From an archaeon (GTDB lineage Archaea > Asgardarchaeota > Heimdallarchaeia > Hodarchaeales > S146-22): 17,226 nucleotides of DNA. The position numbers and the translations under genes are program-made. Shown one piece after another: positions 7,410 to 15,106 of this stretch. The notes beneath the pieces are model-generated. The model saw nothing but the letters and a program-made list of their open reading frames with translations. It was not told the origin of the DNA and ran no database searches. The DNA lies in NCBI GenBank assembly GCA_024276395.1, contig JAJRXH010000052.1, positions 1 to 17,226 of the forward strand, written 5' to 3'. Position 1 is the stretch's first letter. The number at the start of each line of letters is the position of its first letter.

Positions 7410-8495
7410 TCATTTATCTCCATAAAATCTCCTGGCCTCTTCGTATTGCTCTCGCAGATGCCAAGGTATTTCCTCATACACTTCCGTGAACATTGTTTCC
7501 AATCGTGGCGGCGATTTTTTCTCTGCTTTCTCAATGAGGTCATTCAAAATCCGATCATATTTCTTCCAGATTTTTTCATCCTCTTCTTCTGTCAGATATC
7601 TCTTGTTAAGGAGATAATCCTTGAATCGACGAATGGGCTCCTTTTGCTTCCACTGTTCAACCTCGTCTTTGGAGCGATAACGAGTCCAATCATCTGAACT
7701 AGTATGAGAACCCAATCGATACGTGACAGCTTCTATCATAGTTGGACCTTCACCACGACGAGCACATTCAACAGCTTCAGATACCGCAATGTAAAAAGCA
7801 AATACATCATTCCCATCTATCTGAATGCCTGGCATGCCATAAGCTATAGCCTTGTCAGCTAACCTCTTCGCAGCGGTTTGTTCCGTGAGGGGAACAGAAA
7901 TAGCCCATTGATTATTCATGCAAACAAATACAGTAGGCGTTTTCTTGACCGCAGCAAAATTCATTCCAGAATGAAAGTCATTCGAGGACGTTGCTCCATC
8001 TCCAAAAAATACCATGGTAACATTGCCATCTTTTAGATACTTGGCAGCATACCCAGCACCAGCAGCTTGAATGATTTGCGTGCCAATTGGTGCGGATGGT
8101 GTAACGAAACGAAGACGCTTGCTTCCATACAATCCTGGAATTCTTCGTCCACGCTGAGGATCGTCTTCATTATTGAAAATATGATCTATTAGTTCGGCAA
8201 GCCCTTGTTCAAGGTCTTTCCACCGATACAAGTAACAAGCGTGCTCTCGATAAGCTGGAAAAATCCAATCTGTATTCTTTAGTGCTGCTGCTGCAGCAAC
8301 AACGGCTTCTTGTCCAGCAGTTGGTACATGAAAACTCACTCGTCCTTGACGCTGGAGTTTCCATCCCTTTTCATCGAATAATCGGTTTGCCACCATCACT
8401 TCATACCATTTGAGCAACTCTTCCTTCGGAAGCTTGGGTTCTTTTTCTGGATTAATGACTTTTCCATCAACATCCAAAATGCGTAGGGTCGCCAT
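7410..8495 (-). CDS. 2-oxoacid dehydrogenase E1 alpha subunit (361 aa)
   Basis: It binds thiamine diphosphate and Mg2+ and decarboxylates the 2-oxoacid. The cofactor motif runs from GDG (165-167) to NN (194-195). Residues 45-65 (WKLQRQGRVSFHVPTAGQEA) and 81-90 (AYREHACYLY) are typical of the family. The loop at 262-275 (GSHTSSDDWTRYRS) resembles branched-chain enzymes (HSTSDDSS) more than Bacillus PdhA (HTMSGDDPT), as does SAPIGTQ at 134-140. The length is normal. The ATG at 8495 follows GAGGTG (8501-8506) by five bases. It is the first gene of the E1 alpha-E1 beta-E2-E3 cluster, with a long non-coding region upstream that should hold the operon promoter. Family certain; the branched-chain preference is inference, and archaeal enzymes of this type often accept several substrates. 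Confidence 0.94.
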   Translation of the reverse strand: MATLRILDVDGKVINPEKEPKLPKEELLKWYEVMVANRLFDEKGWKLQRQGRVSFHVPTAGQEAVVAAAAALKNTDWIFPAYREHACYLYRWKDLEQGLAELIDHIFNNEDDPQRGRRIPGLYGSKRLRFVTPSAPIGTQIIQAAGAGYAAKYLKDGNVTMVFFGDGATSSNDFHSGMNFAAVKKTPTVFVCMNNQWAISVPLTEQTAAKRLADKAIAYGMPGIQIDGNDVFAFYIAVSEAVECARRGEGPTMIEAVTYRLGSHTSSDDWTRYRSKDEVEQWKQKEPIRRFKDYLLNKRYLTEEEDEKIWKKYDRILNDLIEKAEKKSPPRLETMFTEVYEEIPWHLREQYEEARRFYGDK

Positions 8496-9022
8496 TTTTA
8501 CACCTCACAAACTACACGAGATGATTGACAACATTTCATCACAAAAAAGACAGAAAACGTGAAAAACATACAAGTTAATCATCTCAAGTGAAAGGTCGGT
8601 CATTCCATTGAAGGAATCATATTTTGCCTTGAGACAACATCCAAGTTCGTGTAATTGTCATCATCATTACTACTAATTAACACGTGTGAATAGGCATTCT
8701 TAAACATTACCTTTGCGGGAAACATTCAAGTCAAGCATTACGAACTAATAAATTGATCCCATTTTCTTTGAAAACAACAAGATAAATGAGAAAATAATCG
8801 AAAATGTCTATTTTTTTCGAGAATTTATGCTATCAAAAGTAAAGATGTAATTATTAGGTAAAGCTAGTCGCCTGACATCTAGACAGGCAATTTAAATTTC
8901 CACGACGAAGTCAATCATGGAATCACTGCACGCGTTAACTTTCTGAACTACATGTTGATTCTTCATTGTCGTCAATCTGATGTCTTCTACACATCTTTTA
9001 GAAAAGGATTGGAGGAAAATAG
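8496..9022. other. 527-base divergent intergenic region between E1 alpha and MidA-like genes
   Basis: No gene seen; both strands are closed by stops. It must contain the promoter of the dehydrogenase cluster (leftward) and of the MidA-like gene (rightward). TCTCAAG (8582-8588) and CTTGAGA (8628-8634) form an inverted repeat enclosing a small ATTCC/GGAAT hairpin (8602-8617). GCCTG/CAGGC at 8870-8888 forms another. Such short stems are expected by chance at this length. A CACGTG lies at 8681-8686 and a TATA-like AATTTAAATTT at about 8889-8899. No riboswitch or tRNA was recognised. Confidence 0.5.
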
Positions 9023-10189
9023 GTGAAACATAAAAACAATCACATTTTCACCACCCGTGAACTCATCGAAATCCAATCAACCGCTTATTACTACCAACAC
9101 CCTGATTTAGGTTTTGCTACCATCGCCAATAGTTATCCAGAATATGCGCAAGCAATAGGCAACATTTTTGCCCGAATGTGGAAAAAACTTTGCCAATTCA
9201 AGAATGAAAGAAAAACTAGCAAGATGATCCTTGTTGAATTAGGCCCTGGAACAGGTATATTTGCCGAAAAAATCGTAGATGTTCTAATGAACCAAGATAT
9301 CTCCTTCTCTTATCATTTAGTTGATGTCAATGAACGAATCTCGGAAGTTGCTGAACGAATAGACGCCACATTCCACCATGAAACATTTGAACGATTCGCT
9401 AGAAAGTGGAAAAAAAAGATAGATTTCCTTGTTGCCAATCAAGCTTTAGACATGTGGCCGGGAAAAAACTTCATTTTGGGTAAAAATTCAACCAAAAAAG
9501 TGGGGTGGAAGTTGTTACAACCAGAAACAATGAACTTTATCACGAAAGACGATCTCATGGATGCTCATCTATCATGGAAAAAAAATTCACGATCTCTCTT
9601 TTGGATAAAACATCTCCAAGTTGGTAAGAAAAAGTGGAAGAAGATCAGTCCTAAGAAAAAAGATTCTTTTCTAGAGGAGCACGTGAAACTCCCAATGATG
9701 TTAACAAAATTATTGAGAGAGATTCGATTAGGAGGAATCATCCAAGATTATTGGACTTTTGGTGAGCCCAATCCCCTAGCTGCCGGTTTAACGAAAGTTG
9801 ATTGCCGATTAATTCAAGAAACATTTGCTTCTGATCCTTGGACGCCTTTATACCGTTATTACGAAACAATTCTTGAACACAATGAAAAAAATCGAAATAA
9901 AAGGCTCTATACAAAAAAGCAAGCTATCAAGGATGACTTGCCAAGCATCACGTGGTTTCCAGCACCTATCATTCCTTTTGGCAGTGTTGATGTCACGCAC
10001 GCCCCAAATATGGAAGAGTTAATCGACAAACTTTCCAAGTTGCACTTCAACCATTCTATTTTGACAGTGGATGAATTAATCAACAATGAATTGCAAAGCG
10101 CAATCTCAACGTCACCCACTGACTGGAAGAGTGAGAGATTCATCGTCTTTTTCGAAAAAGAATGGCTAACGGCCTTGTCGTTCCAGTAA
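9023..10189 (+). CDS. MidA/NDUFAF7-like SAM-dependent methyltransferase (388 aa)
   Basis: A divergent member of the family of mitochondrial NDUFAF7/MidA, which methylates an arginine of a complex I subunit during assembly. Visible blocks in family order are YYQHPDLGFATI then YPEYAQAIGNIF (22-49, matching the family's 'GDF.T.PE.S..FG'); the SAM-binding motif VELGPGTG (71-78); LVDVNER (99-105); VANQALDMWP (137-146, matching 'ANE..DA.P'); and GSVDVTHAPNMEELIDKL (320-337, matching 'G..D.T.HVDF..L'). The family's catalytic-site 'NE' is NQ here. The start is GTG at 9023, seven bases after GGAGG (9011-9015). Lysine-rich stretches are frequent. Its last 24 bases overlap the end of the convergent metallo-hydrolase gene. 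The target in this organism is unknown; a role with a complex I-like dehydrogenase is only an inference from the family. Confidence 0.72.
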   Translation: MKHKNNHIFTTRELIEIQSTAYYYQHPDLGFATIANSYPEYAQAIGNIFARMWKKLCQFKNERKTSKMILVELGPGTGIFAEKIVDVLMNQDISFSYHLVDVNERISEVAERIDATFHHETFERFARKWKKKIDFLVANQALDMWPGKNFILGKNSTKKVGWKLLQPETMNFITKDDLMDAHLSWKKNSRSLFWIKHLQVGKKKWKKISPKKKDSFLEEHVKLPMMLTKLLREIRLGGIIQDYWTFGEPNPLAAGLTKVDCRLIQETFASDPWTPLYRYYETILEHNEKNRNKRLYTKKQAIKDDLPSITWFPAPIIPFGSVDVTHAPNMEELIDKLSKLHFNHSILTVDELINNELQSAISTSPTDWKSERFIVFFEKEWLTALSFQ

Positions 10190-10888
10190 CTCTTCAATTT
10201 TTTCAAGAAAATACCTGTCCGCATCCCTCAAGAGACCTTTACCATGAGAAGGAATGACATTCTGAATGACGAGCTTTCCGGTTTCAATCATGACCTTCAA
10301 TTGTCGAAGGCTTCGCAAATGAATGGAAATTGACTGATTAAAGAACCGAGGCGGCAATTTTAGAACATTTTTACCAATCGTGAGCAAATCAGCACACAAC
10401 AAGGTCTTAGTATCCAAATCATAAAGTGCAACATGGCCATCAGTATGTCCGGGCAAGTGAATGACAGAAAAGGGAAAACTTTGACTATCAGCAATTAAGA
10501 CCGTCCTGGGAGGATGATACCGACTCAACTTGAGAAACCAAACAAACAAACGACCAAGAAAACCTTCTCCAGGAGGTGGATTCGTCTCACGAAGAATGAC
10601 AGGGACATCACGTGAATGTGCATAAATTGGTACATTAAACTGTTGTTCTATCTTCCATAGACCAGCAGTATGGTCAACGTGATGATGAGAAACCACGACA
10701 GCTTTCAGTTCCTTATCAACATCACGTCTTATCTCCTTCACGGCACGAATGACAGTTTTACCAGATCGTTCAAAGCCACCATCCAACAGATATAATCCAT
10801 CTGGCTTATCAAGAATGAAACAGTAAGACATTCCTACTTTAACGCGATAAATCCCGTCGATAACTTCCTCTAACCTCAGTCTAATCAC
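10166..10888 (-). CDS. Metallo-beta-lactamase-fold hydrolase (about 240 aa)
   Basis: A zinc hydrolase of the glyoxalase II-like branch. The HxHxDH motif is at about 68-73 (SHHHVDHTAG). The other metal ligands follow: His in LPGHTDGH (about 148), Asp in LLCADLL (about 167) and His in IPSHG (about 215). So both zinc sites look complete. Before them YLLDGGF gives the usual early Asp. Start is uncertain: the frame opens at a TTG (10900), but a TATA-like TTTAATTAAA at 10909-10918 would place the transcript start near 10886-10891, at two successive GTG codons. I take the GTG at 10888, which gives a leaderless message and begins just before the first fold strand. Substrate unknown (thioesters, lactones and phosphodiesters are all used in this fold). 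Its 3' end overlaps the MidA-like gene by 24 bases tail to tail. Confidence 0.85.
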   Translation of the reverse strand: MIRLRLEEVIDGIYRVKVGMSYCFILDKPDGLYLLDGGFERSGKTVIRAVKEIRRDVDKELKAVVVSHHHVDHTAGLWKIEQQFNVPIYAHSRDVPVILRETNPPPGEGFLGRLFVWFLKLSRYHPPRTVLIADSQSFPFSVIHLPGHTDGHVALYDLDTKTLLCADLLTIGKNVLKLPPRFFNQSISIHLRSLRQLKVMIETGKLVIQNVIPSHGKGLLRDADRYFLEKIEELLERQGR

Positions 10889-10908
10889 CACGATTACCAA
10901 GAAAACAT

Positions 10909-10918
10909 TTTAATTAAA
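10909..10918. promoter_or_regulatory. Symmetric TATA-like element for the metallo-hydrolase gene
   Basis: TTTAATTAAA is a perfect 10-base palindrome about 25 bases before the paired GTG starts at 10888 and 10891 on the minus strand, the right distance for a leaderless archaeal transcript. It is symmetric, but it lies 80 bases before the deoxyhypusine synthase ATG, so service in that direction would need a longer leader. Confidence 0.45.
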
Positions 10919-10997
10919 GTTTTGTCAATGGCGGCAATCCTTTTATTTTCTTCTTTCAAAGAATGAAGTGAGAATCTGGAAATGAGGTGAAAAAAAG

Positions 10998-11957
10998 ATG
11001 AAACTAAAAGAGCCCATCAAGGATTTTGAATATCGTCCCTCACTCACGGTTGCAGAATTACTCGAACAATATGGAAAGATAGGATACCAAGCCACGCATC
11101 TAAAAAAGGCCTCAGACATCGTACTACGGATGATTGAAGAGAATGCTGGCATTCTTCTCACGTTCACTTCCAACATGGTTACTAGCGGATTAAGAGGATT
11201 ATTTGCTGAATTCATCAAGCGTGGTATCACTCATACCATAATCACGACAGTCGGTTCACTCGAAGAAGACTTCATCAAAGCTAAAAGAAAAGAAGGATTT
11301 TATGTAGGTAGCTTTCACGCGGATGACGCTAAATTAGGAGAGGAAGGCATTAATCGAGTCGGGAACATCTTCGTACCAAATGAAACATATGCATCGTTCG
11401 AAGAATACATCCAGCCGATATTGAAAGAGCTAGTCAAAGAAAAAAAACATTGGCCCTCATGGGAATTCTTCCACCGACTGGGTACCTACATTGACGACCA
11501 ACATTCCATTCTTTACCAAGCGACCAAACACGATGTTCCCATCATTTGTCCAGCTCCAATGGATGGCGCACTAGGAATGCAAACATATTTCTTTAAGGTC
11601 GAAGAACCTGACTTTGAAATCCTAGTCACTAAAGATCTAGGACATCTTATGAATCGACTTGCTAACTACGACAAATTGGGTGCCATCGTGCTTGGTGGTG
11701 GAGTAAGTAAGCATTTTGCCATTCTTACTTCCTTGCTCCGTGATGGTTTAGACTACGCTGTTTACTTGACTACGGCAAGACCTTATGCAGGCTCACTCTC
11801 TGGCGCAACAACTGAAGAAGCTAAATCTTGGGGGAAAATACGAGGAGAAGCGGACGCCATTACTGTTCACGGTGATGTAACATTAACTTTTCCAATCTTG
11901 GCAACCTACGTCCTTGACAAGCTTGACCAACGTCGCAGCACGAATGACACGCAATGA
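10998..11957 (+). CDS. dys: Deoxyhypusine synthase (319 aa)
   Basis: It transfers the aminobutyl group of spermidine, using NAD+, to a lysine of translation factor aIF5A, the first step of hypusine formation. The gene is typical of archaea and eukaryotes. The SWGKI motif carries the catalytic lysine (Lys280), the site of the enzyme-imine intermediate. Other family blocks are GYQATHLKKA near the N-terminus, FTSNMVTSGLRGL, a NAD-binding CPAPMDGALG segment, VLGGGVSKH, and the TTARPYAGSLSGAT segment before the catalytic lysine. Length matches archaeal enzymes. The ATG at 10998 follows GAGGTG (10984-10989) by eight bases. It is divergent from the metallo-hydrolase, with 97-109 bases between them. 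The aIF5A gene is not in the window. All key residues I can check are present, so it should be active. Confidence 0.96.
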   Translation: MKLKEPIKDFEYRPSLTVAELLEQYGKIGYQATHLKKASDIVLRMIEENAGILLTFTSNMVTSGLRGLFAEFIKRGITHTIITTVGSLEEDFIKAKRKEGFYVGSFHADDAKLGEEGINRVGNIFVPNETYASFEEYIQPILKELVKEKKHWPSWEFFHRLGTYIDDQHSILYQATKHDVPIICPAPMDGALGMQTYFFKVEEPDFEILVTKDLGHLMNRLANYDKLGAIVLGGGVSKHFAILTSLLRDGLDYAVYLTTARPYAGSLSGATTEEAKSWGKIRGEADAITVHGDVTLTFPILATYVLDKLDQRRSTNDTQ

Positions 11958-12044
11958 TCAAGCGTCATTAGGCAAAACAAATCTATTTCTTGCAAGTTCA
12001 CGACTAAAAATGAAGAGCAAAACATCTTGGGAATTGAATGAACG

Positions 12045-14369
12045 ATGATGATAGATTCCAAGCAGCTCGTGCAATTATTTGGCACGAAATCTCCATTTTT
12101 TAGAGATTTTTTGGAAAGAAATCGCAATAAGATCACTCATTGGGACCAAACTGGTGATCAAAGTGACAACTGTCAATCAAGCTTCAATAAATGGCTCAAA
12201 ATGTTTCAACATTTACATTCGTCCCATTCTTCCGAGCATCTTTATGAACTGTATCTCCGTCACTCCTATTTATCTGTAATTCTCCTTATTTTTCTAAAAA
12301 AATGCATCACATTAAAGAATGAGATCAAAATAAAAAAAAATCATCTTCCTTCATCTGAATTATCAGAGTGTTACGACCTTTTGTTCTCTCATAATTACTT
12401 TATTTGGGTCATCCATGACCCAATCATTCCAGCTCTTGAGCAGGAAATCGAAACAAAGACTTTTGCAGTCGAAGATCTTTTCCATGATCTTTATCAACAT
12501 TTAATCTCAATAAAGGATCGTCTCGCATTGGGAGAATTCTATACACCCCCATTTCTTGCAAAACAGATGATTAAACGTGTTTACCAACCTGGAAAAGTCG
12601 TCATCGACCCCGCTTGTGGAAGTGGGATCTTCCTCATTGAAATATTGGAAAACATTCTCCAAAAAGACCATCTCGACATTCCGGAGAAAATGAAAGCTAT
12701 GCAGAACGTTTACGGCTGCGATGTGAACCCATTAGCAATTGCCACTACCCGTGTCAATGTTGCCCTATTTCTTACCTTACATCGCATGCAAGATCTTCTT
12801 CCAAGATTATTAACTGCTAACATCAAGTTAACTGATTTTTTAGATGACACGAGTCCGTTCTATTCAAGAATGAGAAAAAAGGTAGATCTCATCATTGGAA
12901 ATCCACCATGGCTCGTGTTGAATAATATCTCTAACAAAACATCAAAAGAACGACTCAAAAAGCTAGCACGAGAATTTCACATTCTCCCACCTCCTCACAC
13001 CATCAGTAATCTCGAAATCAGTGCAATTTTTCTTTATCAAGCTAAAAAACTGCTTAAACCAGGTGGTTTTGTGTTTTTCATCGTAAGCAACGGATTCATA
13101 GGAGGAGATAATCACGTGGGAACACGACAGTTTAACGAATTCGCTAATGTCGAAGTTTGGAAATTTACGAGAGATATGTTCCGCATCCATAATATCTGTC
13201 TGCTTGCCCAACACGTTCCTAACCTATTCCGCTCTAAAACAGAACTCGAGAGCCTCAAAGTAGTGGTAAGAAAATTCCACATCAAAGAAAAAATCGGAAA
13301 CATGGTTGCATCGGCTGCACCATTCATCATGGAAGAAATTGGAACGGAAATTTACGTGCCACACACTGTCGAAGAAGTTAAAAATAATGGCATCCAATCA
13401 TACCAAGTAAAAAAGCTCGTACCATTAGATGCAAAAAAGAATTTATTACCCAGAGGGCCATCGCCTTATCATCCTCTCTGTTTTAATGGGGCTGTCATTA
13501 GCCCACGGAATCTATTCTTCGTCACCGTGGAAAAAATCTTCATTGAAAAAGATGAAGAGTTGGTTATCATTAAACCTGTAATAGAGAATGCCAAGCAGCG
13601 CTGGAGTTTCAATCCCCTAGAAGAATTACAACGTGAGCACGCCATTGTCGAAAAAAAATTCATCTTTCATACCATAAAAAGCGTTGATTTGATTCCTTTT
13701 AACGTGTTACGAACAAGAACTGTCTTTCTTCCACTTGAAAGAGATGATAAATCCGGCGGATATAAACTAACCACCGATCACTCAAGCAGAGGATGGCATT
13801 ACTTCCATCAACTCGATCAATTATACCAAAAGCATCAAAAAAATGATGCCAGTCTCCCAAGCCTTTGGGAAAACATTAATTACCAAGGAAAACTTACCGC
13901 GGCACGTCAACGTTCTCCAATAAAGGTCATCATTCAATCTGGAGGAACTAAAGTAAAAGCAGCTATCATAAAAGATTCAGAATTAATAGTTGACCATGCT
14001 TGCTTCTTCATCGGCCTGACAGACATCAAAGAAGCATATTACTTGTGCGGAGTGCTCAACGCCCCGTGCATCACAAAAGATGTAAACATTCGGCAGTCCG
14101 AAGGCGCGCGAGGAAGTGGAAGAAGCATTAAGAAACGTCCACTAGAGATTGCCATCCCAAAATTCAACAACAATGATTCTCACCACGTGAAAATCGTCCA
14201 ACATGCAAAAAAGATGGAATCATTAATCAAAAGCATTACCAATCAATTCATCTCCCAAAGAAAAAAACCACTCAAAAGTGCCATCAAAATACAAGAACAT
14301 ATCTATTTTACCTTAAAAAGAAAGTTTAGACAATTAGACGAACTCGTGCTTCAACTCTTCATCCAGTAA
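12045..14369 (+). CDS. N6-adenine DNA methyltransferase, Eco57I-like, apparently without restriction partner (774 aa)
   Basis: Predicted to transfer methyl from SAM to adenine in a specific DNA site. Motifs in order are LGEFYTP at 162-168 (N-terminal hallmark of the group), SAM motif DPACGSGIF (188-196), YGCDVNPLA (223-231), and the catalytic NPPW (286-289). Residues past about 400 form the likely target-recognition region; near the end YYLCGVLNAP, KKRPLEIAIPKF and a helical tail are typical of Eco57I/type IIG-like enzymes. The N-terminal 160 residues are helical and show no clear PD-(D/E)xK nuclease signature, so I favour methylation only. The start is one of two adjacent ATGs (12045, 12048) with a poor ribosome binding site. 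It is notably rich in lysine and A-runs compared with its neighbours, hinting at acquisition. No restriction, specificity or helicase gene is adjacent. It could be an orphan epigenetic methylase or part of a defence set lost or located elsewhere. Confidence 0.88.
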   Translation: MMIDSKQLVQLFGTKSPFFRDFLERNRNKITHWDQTGDQSDNCQSSFNKWLKMFQHLHSSHSSEHLYELYLRHSYLSVILLIFLKKCITLKNEIKIKKNHLPSSELSECYDLLFSHNYFIWVIHDPIIPALEQEIETKTFAVEDLFHDLYQHLISIKDRLALGEFYTPPFLAKQMIKRVYQPGKVVIDPACGSGIFLIEILENILQKDHLDIPEKMKAMQNVYGCDVNPLAIATTRVNVALFLTLHRMQDLLPRLLTANIKLTDFLDDTSPFYSRMRKKVDLIIGNPPWLVLNNISNKTSKERLKKLAREFHILPPPHTISNLEISAIFLYQAKKLLKPGGFVFFIVSNGFIGGDNHVGTRQFNEFANVEVWKFTRDMFRIHNICLLAQHVPNLFRSKTELESLKVVVRKFHIKEKIGNMVASAAPFIMEEIGTEIYVPHTVEEVKNNGIQSYQVKKLVPLDAKKNLLPRGPSPYHPLCFNGAVISPRNLFFVTVEKIFIEKDEELVIIKPVIENAKQRWSFNPLEELQREHAIVEKKFIFHTIKSVDLIPFNVLRTRTVFLPLERDDKSGGYKLTTDHSSRGWHYFHQLDQLYQKHQKNDASLPSLWENINYQGKLTAARQRSPIKVIIQSGGTKVKAAIIKDSELIVDHACFFIGLTDIKEAYYLCGVLNAPCITKDVNIRQSEGARGSGRSIKKRPLEIAIPKFNNNDSHHVKIVQHAKKMESLIKSITNQFISQRKKPLKSAIKIQEHIYFTLKRKFRQLDELVLQLFIQ

Positions 14370-14405
14370 GGAAAGAATCAAAAAAGAAAACAATAATAAA
14401 ATAGC

Positions 14406-14753
14406 GTGAAAAAAGAAAACGATGAAGATAAGATGATAAAAAATATTAGCATTCGTCACACAAGGATACAAAACTTGCTAATAGACCTTGGATTCTTTTG
14501 TCTTGTAATAGCACTAATCTTACCAATTGCTGCCTGGCATTTCGAAACTCCAGATCAAAACAGTGGTATCATGATACCAAATTGGTACGTGGGCATTCTT
14601 ATTGGTGCCATGATCCCAGAAATGTTCTTCTCTGGATTAATAGGGATCATTGGGCTTTTTTACCATTCGCGAAAAAAATGGCTACTCGAACACGTGTCAG
14701 AAGATTTCTTGATCTTGACTCTCGTTTATTTTGCTATTTTCAACCTATCATAG
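14406..14753 (+). CDS. Small hypothetical membrane protein, about three membrane segments (115 aa)
   Basis: I do not recognise the family. The N-terminus is charged and lysine-rich (1-23). Hydrophobic segments follow at about 24-44 (LLIDLGFFCLVIALILPIAA), about 59-84 (a long segment with an internal Pro-Glu pair) and about 99-115 at the very C-terminus. A short basic loop (YHSRKKW) lies between the second and third. The frame begins at GTG 14406; an in-frame ATG at 14433 would remove nine charged residues and still keep all membrane segments. Neither start has a good ribosome binding site; an A/T-rich stretch lies just upstream. It begins 36 bases after the DNA methylase on the same strand, so co-transcription is possible. 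Reality as a gene is supported by length and membrane pattern only. Confidence 0.55.
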   Translation: MKKENDEDKMIKNISIRHTRIQNLLIDLGFFCLVIALILPIAAWHFETPDQNSGIMIPNWYVGILIGAMIPEMFFSGLIGIIGLFYHSRKKWLLEHVSEDFLILTLVYFAIFNLS

Positions 14754-15106
14754 ACCATCAGGATGTTTTTCTTTCCAAAATGCTTGATTGTCTTTTGTCA
14801 GCAATATGGAGCGCTAGCTCTTGCGCATCTGTTGATGTTGATATAAGAAGTCGATCATTTCTCGTTTATTTCATCTACCTTGGTCTCCCCCCCTAATCTT
14901 TATCTTTCTCAACATCCTCTCTCCTTATTGAATAAAATGAAACAAAATAAAGAACAAAACATTTCACCAACAAATTGACATCCCCCTCTCCCTAAAAGAT
15001 CTTTTTTTACTGGTGGGGTTCTCGTAAAAAGAGACTTAGAAGGATATCCCATAAAATAATACACTGAATAACCAAGAAGAAATAAAAACAAGAGAGACGA
15101 AAAAGA
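14754..15106. other. Convergent intergenic region with T-rich tracts
   Basis: No gene supported in 353 bases. The stretch contains a run of seven C at about 14887-14893 and a perfect AAAAGATCTTTT palindrome at 14995-15006 that continues into more T, flanked by CCCC and GGGG blocks that could pair. Such T-tracts suit transcription ends for the two convergent genes. A 60-codon minus-strand frame (14909-15091) begins at TTG with no supporting signal and is not counted. Confidence 0.45.

Noticed and set aside
8582..8634. Nested inverted repeats upstream of the dehydrogenase cluster as a riboswitch or operator
   Set aside because: Stems of 7 and 5 bp at these spacings are expected about once or twice by chance in 527 bases, and no known riboswitch core was recognised.
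11906..12136. 76-codon minus-strand frame across the deoxyhypusine synthase/DNA methylase junction
   Set aside because: It is antisense to both genes at its ends, with no start signal or domain.
12045..12530. A PD-(D/E)xK nuclease domain at the N-terminus of the DNA methylase
   Set aside because: I looked for the Asp...(Asp/Glu)-x-Lys pattern before the GEFYTP motif and found no convincing match, though a diverged nuclease cannot be excluded by reading.
14498..14896. 132-codon plus-strand frame overlapping the small membrane protein
   Set aside because: It is out of frame with the hydrophobic protein, has a cysteine/serine-rich composition without domain pattern, and has no start signal.
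14909..15091. 60-codon minus-strand frame after the methyltransferase
   Set aside because: TTG start without a ribosome binding site, low-complexity residues and no recognisable feature; more likely chance in an A/T-rich gap.
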